A stretch of DNA of 33,469 bases, from positions 1 through 33,469 of the forward strand of contig JAIEDJ010000304.1 of assembly GCA_029068025.1 (NCBI GenBank). The letters run 5' to 3'. This document shows, piece after piece, positions 30,627 to 33,469 of this stretch. This DNA comes from Oscillospiraceae bacterium (GTDB lineage: Bacteria > Bacillota > Clostridia > Oscillospirales > Ruminococcaceae). Positions within the stretch are counted from its first letter, which is position 1. Each line of letters opens with the position of its first letter. The notes under the pieces were generated by a model. That model was not told the origin of the DNA, did not search any database, and saw only the letters and a list, made by a program, of their open reading frames with translations. The position numbers were made by a program, and so were the translations under genes.

Positions 30627-31303
30627 TCGTCCACCGCCTTATAACCCAACCCACGCACGGTTTTAAGTATGCGCGGATCCGTCGGATCGTCCTCTATCTT
30701 GTCGCGGATACGCTTGATGTAAACGTTGAGCGTGTTGTCCTCTACAAACTCTCCCGAGATGGTCCACAGCTCGTCCGCGATCCTGTCACGCGAAAGCAGT
30801 ATCCCCTTATTGGTGAAGAACAGCAGCAGAAGCCGGTATTCCAGCGCGGACATCGAAAGCTCCGCACCGTCTTTTGTGACGATCCCCTTTACGGGATCGA
30901 TACAGATGTTTCCGCATCGGAGCGCAGCCGGCATTGAAGCTCCGTGCTTTCGCATGGCGTTTTTGATACGCGCCACAAGCTCGCGCGGACGAAACGGCTT
31001 GCTGATATAATCGTCCGCTCCGGCTTCAAAGCCCGCGACGGTGCAGGCTTCATCGGCGGACGCGGTAAGAAATATCACAGGAACATCGCTCTTTTCCCTT
31101 ATCCTTGAGCAGATCGAAAAACCGTTCCCGTCATCCAGAGACAGATCGAGCAGAACGCAGCCGAATTCCCCGTTACCGAACGCCGCAATTCCGTCGGTCT
31201 TGCCGAAAGCGTGCGTAACGGAAAAATCCTCGGTCTTGAGATACTTCACCAGATTTTCGGCAAGCGCTCTGTCGTCCTCCACAAGCAAAATATTAGCTGA
31301 CAT
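30623..31303 (-). CDS. OmpR-family response regulator
   Basis: A 226-residue transcription regulator. The receiver (1-118) has E9-D10-D11, phospho-acceptor D53 in LLDLSLDDGNG, Thr in FLTASAD and Lys in YISKPF. The C-terminal winged helix (about 128-226) has LSALEYRLLLLFFTNKG, RIADELW and the recognition-helix stretch EDNTLNVYIKRIRDKIE, ending RTVRGLGYKAV. It is a complete OmpR/PhoB-type DNA-binding protein, unlike the receiver-only protein at 2-424. GGAGGAT stands 5 nt before the ATG at 31303, and a consensus promoter lies just upstream. Its stop overlaps the kinase start. Candidate target: the 11-bp-spaced repeats at 26465-26493 before the exporter genes. Class firm; target inferred. Confidence 0.96.
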   Translation of the reverse strand: MSANILLVEDDRALAENLVKYLKTEDFSVTHAFGKTDGIAAFGNGEFGCVLLDLSLDDGNGFSICSRIREKSDVPVIFLTASADEACTVAGFEAGADDYISKPFRPRELVARIKNAMRKHGASMPAALRCGNICIDPVKGIVTKDGAELSMSALEYRLLLLFFTNKGILLSRDRIADELWTISGEFVEDNTLNVYIKRIRDKIEDDPTDPRILKTVRGLGYKAVDE

Positions 31304-31346
31304 GATATCCTCCGTTAAAGGCAGTGTTTTGAAGATCTTCAATTAT

Positions 31347-31375
31347 ATTATACTATGAATGGCGGATTTTTTCAA
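31347..31375 (-). promoter_or_regulatory. Sigma-A promoter of the response regulator/kinase pair
   Basis: On the minus strand, TTGAAA (31375-31370) and TATAAT (31352-31347) are separated by 17 bp; the predicted leader is about 37 nt. Confidence 0.78.
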
Positions 31376-31444
31376 GTGATCTGAAGAAAGATACGCCGAT
31401 TAAACGCGTAAAAGCCGCCGTATCGAAAAAAATTTTTCTGGAGC

Positions 31445-31486
31445 TGTGACCAAACGCGTTTTTTCCGCGACAATATAAGCAGAGAA
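31445..31486 (+). promoter_or_regulatory. ECF-type promoter motif, copy P1
   Basis: TGTGACCA (31445-31452), exactly 18 nt, then CAATATAAGCAGAGAA (31471-31486). It matches P2 (31730) and P3 (33424) in both blocks and in spacing. Reading -35 as GTGACC and -10 as GACAAT gives a 17-bp spacer. Confidence 0.6.
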
Positions 31487-31493
31487 GCAAAGC

Positions 31494-31693
31494 GTTCACT
31501 GATCATTTTGACCTCGAGTATGAGTATATCGGGCTTAATGACGGCACACAAGCGAAGCTACACCGCTCGGTATCCGGAGATTATATATATCGCCGAGTTT
31601 GAGCACGGCGGCGCGTATTATGCGTTCAAGACGGGCGTTGACCGAAGCGGCGTGTTCCGGATACCGGCAGATCTCGGAATTCTTGACGCATAA
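31494..31693 (+). pseudogene. Possible remnant of a small gene, frameshifted at a TA run
   Basis: One frame reads AFTDHFDLEYEYIGLNDG and on to SGDYIYRRV-stop. The next frame continues YIAEFEHGGAYYAFKTG to GVFRIPADLGILDA-stop at 31691-31693. The switch lies at TTATATATAT (31581-31590), where one additional TA unit would fuse the two into a single reading frame. There is no ribosome site or start codon in the first frame, so the piece is probably decayed or merely chance-open. No family was recognised. Confidence 0.3.
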
Positions 31694-31729
31694 AATTTCC
31701 ACGGATCTTGATTTTTTGAGTGAAAAATA

Positions 31730-31771
31730 TGTGACCACTCCCATCTCGTCGGTGTCTATATAAACAGAGAA
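31730..31771 (+). promoter_or_regulatory. ECF-type promoter motif, copy P2 (before the sigma gene)
   Basis: TGTGACCA (31730-31737), 18 nt, then CTATATAAACAGAGAA (31756-31771). With -35 GTGACC and -10 GTCTAT the spacer is 17 bp, and the -10 resembles the CGTC-type box of ECF promoters. It lies 233 nt before the sigma gene, so it is probably its autoregulated promoter. Confidence 0.68.
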
Positions 31772-31784
31772 CCAAAAACGCGTT

Positions 31785-31971
31785 TGATACTTATCCCGCT
31801 TAGAGTTTCCTATAAAAAGATAGGAAACTGTGCGGAAAGAGCCGCAATTATTTCAATAATCTAAAGCGGAATTAGTATGATACTTATACCGCTTAGAGTT
31901 TCCTTATAAAAAGATAGGAAACTGTGCGGAAAGAGCCGCAATTATTTCAATAATCTAAAGCGGGATTAGTA
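31785..31971 (+). repeat. Two tandem 93/94-bp structured repeats in the sigma gene leader
   Basis: Units 31785-31877 and 31878-31971 differ at only a few bases (C/A, one inserted T, A/G). Each can form an outer stem (ATACTTATNCCGCTTAGA with TCTAAAGCGGNATTAGTAT) around two hairpins, AGTTTCCTAT/ATAGGAAACT and TGCGG/CCGCA. They lie between promoter P2 and the sigma start codon, so they would be part of the mRNA leader. Confidence 0.8.
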
Positions 31972-32004
31972 TAATCTCTCAATAAAAGCAAGGAGGTTTG
32001 TCCT

Positions 32005-32640
32005 ATGAACGACACCAAAGCAGCCGAACTGCGGTTTGACCGCCGCGAACGCAGCACAACATCAGAGCCGATCAAGGAGAAAACCGTTATGGACGACAAG
32101 GAAATAGTCGAGCTGCTGTACAACCGCGACGAGCGCGGCATAAAAGCCGCCCAGGATAAATTCTCAAAGCTCGTGAAAAACGTCTGCCGCGGCATACTCC
32201 GCTCGCCCGAGGAAGCCGAGCAGTGCGCGAACGACACCCTGCTCAGGCTCTGGGAAGCTATTCCGCCCGACCGTCCCGAGAACCTCACGGGCTACATCTG
32301 CAAGATCGCGCGGCGGCTGACTTTGAATCAACTGCGCTACAACACCGCGAAAATGCGAAATTCCGATCTGCTCACCGAGCTTGACGAGTGTATACCTTCC
32401 GACTGTTCGGTGGAAAAGCAGGCGGAGCTGTCCGAGCTTACCGAGGTGCTGAACGTGTGGCTGCGCAGTCTGCCCGAGAAGCAGCAGACGCTGTTCACCC
32501 TGCGTTACTTCTACGCATACGGCGTTAAGGAAGCCGCAAAAGCCTGCGGCATGAGCAAGACCGCCGCGACTACCGCGCTTATGCGCCTCAGAGACTCACT
32601 TAAGCAATATCTGACCGAGAGGGGAGTTTATTATGACTAA
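32005..32640 (+). CDS. ECF-like sigma-70 family RNA polymerase sigma factor
   Basis: A 211-residue alternative sigma factor with only regions 2 and 4. Region 2 (about 42-108) includes NVCRGILRSPEEAEQCANDTLLRLWEAI and TGYICKIARRLTLNQLR. Region 4 (about 150-205) has LRSLPEKQQTLFTLRYFYAYGVKEAAKACGMSK-type helix-turn-helix residues. AAGGAGG stands about 9 nt before the ATG. A second ATG at 32089 (MDDKEIVEL) also has AAGGAG 9 nt upstream and matches the usual start of such proteins, so the first 28 residues may be optional. The next gene starts inside its last codons (8-nt overlap) and encodes a membrane protein with anti-sigma layout. Three copies of one promoter motif flank the pair. Class firm; signal unknown. 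Confidence 0.92.
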   Translation: MNDTKAAELRFDRRERSTTSEPIKEKTVMDDKEIVELLYNRDERGIKAAQDKFSKLVKNVCRGILRSPEEAEQCANDTLLRLWEAIPPDRPENLTGYICKIARRLTLNQLRYNTAKMRNSDLLTELDECIPSDCSVEKQAELSELTEVLNVWLRSLPEKQQTLFTLRYFYAYGVKEAAKACGMSKTAATTALMRLRDSLKQYLTERGVYYD

Positions 32641-33379
32641 ACATATCCAATTATTCAAAGCAATAGGCAATATTGACGACGATATAGCGGCGAACGCTAT
32701 CGAAGCCGCTCAGCACAAGCGTAAGCCGCTGAAGCTGATAATAATCGGAACGATAGTGGCAGCGGCGGTTATCGTAATGGGCTGCGCCACAGTCATAAGG
32801 AGCAGTCTCATGTTTGACGACAAGCCGGTTCTGGAATTCAACTATTATCCGCTGACACAAGCGCATATTCCCACTGTCGATGAACTTAAAGAGCTCGGCA
32901 CTGTAACAGACGGAAAGTACTACTCGGGCAGCTATACGCTGACCGCCCTTCCTTCGGAGCTGTTCGCGTGTTTCAATGTTGCTCCGCTTATGAACGCCGA
33001 ATTTTTCAGCGAGGAGAGGTCGGAATTGACCGTCAAACCTTACTCTACACAAACGATATTGCAATACACGCTTACGGACAAAAACTCCAACAAGCCGATC
33101 AATTTCGAGATACAGTTCCACAGCGAGGGCGAAGATTCTTTCAGCATGGGCTACCAGCTATTGGGCGATGGAAAAGCGACAGATATGTTCAGCCACTATG
33201 AATTTATCACCCTCTCGGACGGCTCTCAGGCGCTTGCAGCGGACAGATATCTGCATGGATATGAATATTACACTGCCGAAGCGGTGCTTTGCTATAACGG
33301 TATCGGCTACCGGATAAATGCCCGGAACGTTGACATCAATGAAATGAAGCAGATACTCGCAAACCTCGGAGCAATGTAA
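32633..33379 (+). CDS. Probable membrane-anchored anti-sigma factor
   Basis: A 248-residue protein with a single membrane helix at about 34-55 (LIIIGTIVAAAVIVMG). It has a 33-residue cytosolic N-terminus and an external domain of about 190 residues. No zinc-binding HxxxCxxC motif is seen, so it is not a ZAS-type anti-sigma; it fits the short-tail class common beside clostridial ECF genes. The external part contains repeated Tyr/Ser/Asp-rich strands (YSGSYTLTALPSELFACF, TILQYTLTDKNSNKP), suggesting a beta-rich sensor domain. I do not recognise the family. The ATG overlaps the sigma stop by 8 nt, and a strong terminator follows. The anti-sigma role rests on topology and gene coupling. Confidence 0.75.
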   Translation: MTKHIQLFKAIGNIDDDIAANAIEAAQHKRKPLKLIIIGTIVAAAVIVMGCATVIRSSLMFDDKPVLEFNYYPLTQAHIPTVDELKELGTVTDGKYYSGSYTLTALPSELFACFNVAPLMNAEFFSEERSELTVKPYSTQTILQYTLTDKNSNKPINFEIQFHSEGEDSFSMGYQLLGDGKATDMFSHYEFITLSDGSQALAADRYLHGYEYYTAEAVLCYNGIGYRINARNVDINEMKQILANLGAM

Positions 33380-33385
33380 AAGAAG

Positions 33386-33416
33386 TTCCCCGACTGAAAA
33401 AGTCGGGGAATTTTTT
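33386..33416 (+). terminator. Intrinsic terminator of the sigma/anti-sigma operon
   Basis: TTCCCCGACT (33386-33395) pairs 10/10 with AGTCGGGGAA (33401-33410), followed by six T. Confidence 0.95.
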
Positions 33417-33423
33417 GCTGTTA

Positions 33424-33465
33424 TGTGACAAAAGCCGCCCAACTCGTGACTATATTAACAGAACA
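33424..33465 (+). promoter_or_regulatory. ECF-type promoter motif, copy P3 (start of next unit)
   Basis: TGTGACAA (33424-33431), 18 nt, then CTATATTAACAGAAC (33450-33464). Both blocks and the spacing match P1 and P2. It stands just after the terminator and points out of the window, so the next rightward gene is a candidate member of the sigma regulon. Confidence 0.6.
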
Positions 33466-33469
33466 TCGA

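Overview
The window looks like a chromosomal segment of a spore-forming, anaerobic Clostridia, most likely a gut Oscillospirales/Ruminococcaceae-type bacterium. Reasons: AGGAGG-type ribosome binding sites, near-consensus sigma-A promoters, a one-piece pyruvate:ferredoxin oxidoreductase, a YlbJ/TIGR04086/BofC-like sporulation trio, DegV, an Hpre_diP_synt_I-type Gx transporter and a polymerase I with a decayed proofreading domain. GC content is slightly above 50% by eye. No rRNA, tRNA, CRISPR array, transposase or phage gene was seen.

Layout. (1) 1-3107, leftward: receiver-only response regulator, S-adenosylhomocysteinase, a Cu/Zn-SOD-like protein and DegV. (2) 3108-4188: a structured repeat, an unknown gene, and two divergent promoters. 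(3) 4189-13415, rightward: NAD synthetase, two membrane proteins, polymerase I, a DUF1015 protein, a half-size EamA transporter, an unknown protein family in tandem (three domains over two genes) and a PAS protein. (4) 13453-19489, leftward: an operon-like set of acyltransferase, acyl carrier protein, fused ketosynthase/chain-length-factor, ketoreductase, dehydratase and phosphopantetheinyl transferase, then an iron-sulfur-flavoprotein-like gene. It has no enoyl reductase and looks like a compact highly reducing type II PKS/polyene-lipid cluster. (5) 20253-22036, leftward: BofC-like, YlbJ and TIGR04086 sporulation-type membrane genes. (6) 22764-26342: nifJ behind a strong promoter. (7) 26592-31303: an ABC/FtsX exporter convergent with its probable two-component system, with an 11-bp-spaced direct repeat in the exporter promoter. 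(8) 31445-33469: an ECF-like sigma factor and membrane anti-sigma gene, with three copies of one promoter motif and a structured leader.

The least ordinary signal is non-coding. A family of palindromic elements (about 100-140 bp; an AT-rich closing stem around internal hairpins) occurs at 3128, 19514, 20051 (reversed) and 22057. Each is followed by a 12-bp motif, GTTGATCTTGGC or variants, repeated every 30-40 bp. Three copies end 8-9 nt before the Shine-Dalgarno of a leftward gene (degV, the PKS-operon acyltransferase, TIGR04086). Two of these have a near-perfect sigma-A promoter on the far side, so motif array and element would be transcribed as a 240-310 nt leader. Internal stems differ in sequence but stay complementary. 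Other palindromes (11907, 14162, 31785, 2144) also sit directly before ribosome binding sites. I read this as a candidate family of cis-regulatory leader RNAs, or a mobile repeat that inserts at translation starts. All calls rest on reading the sequence; no database or folding program was used.
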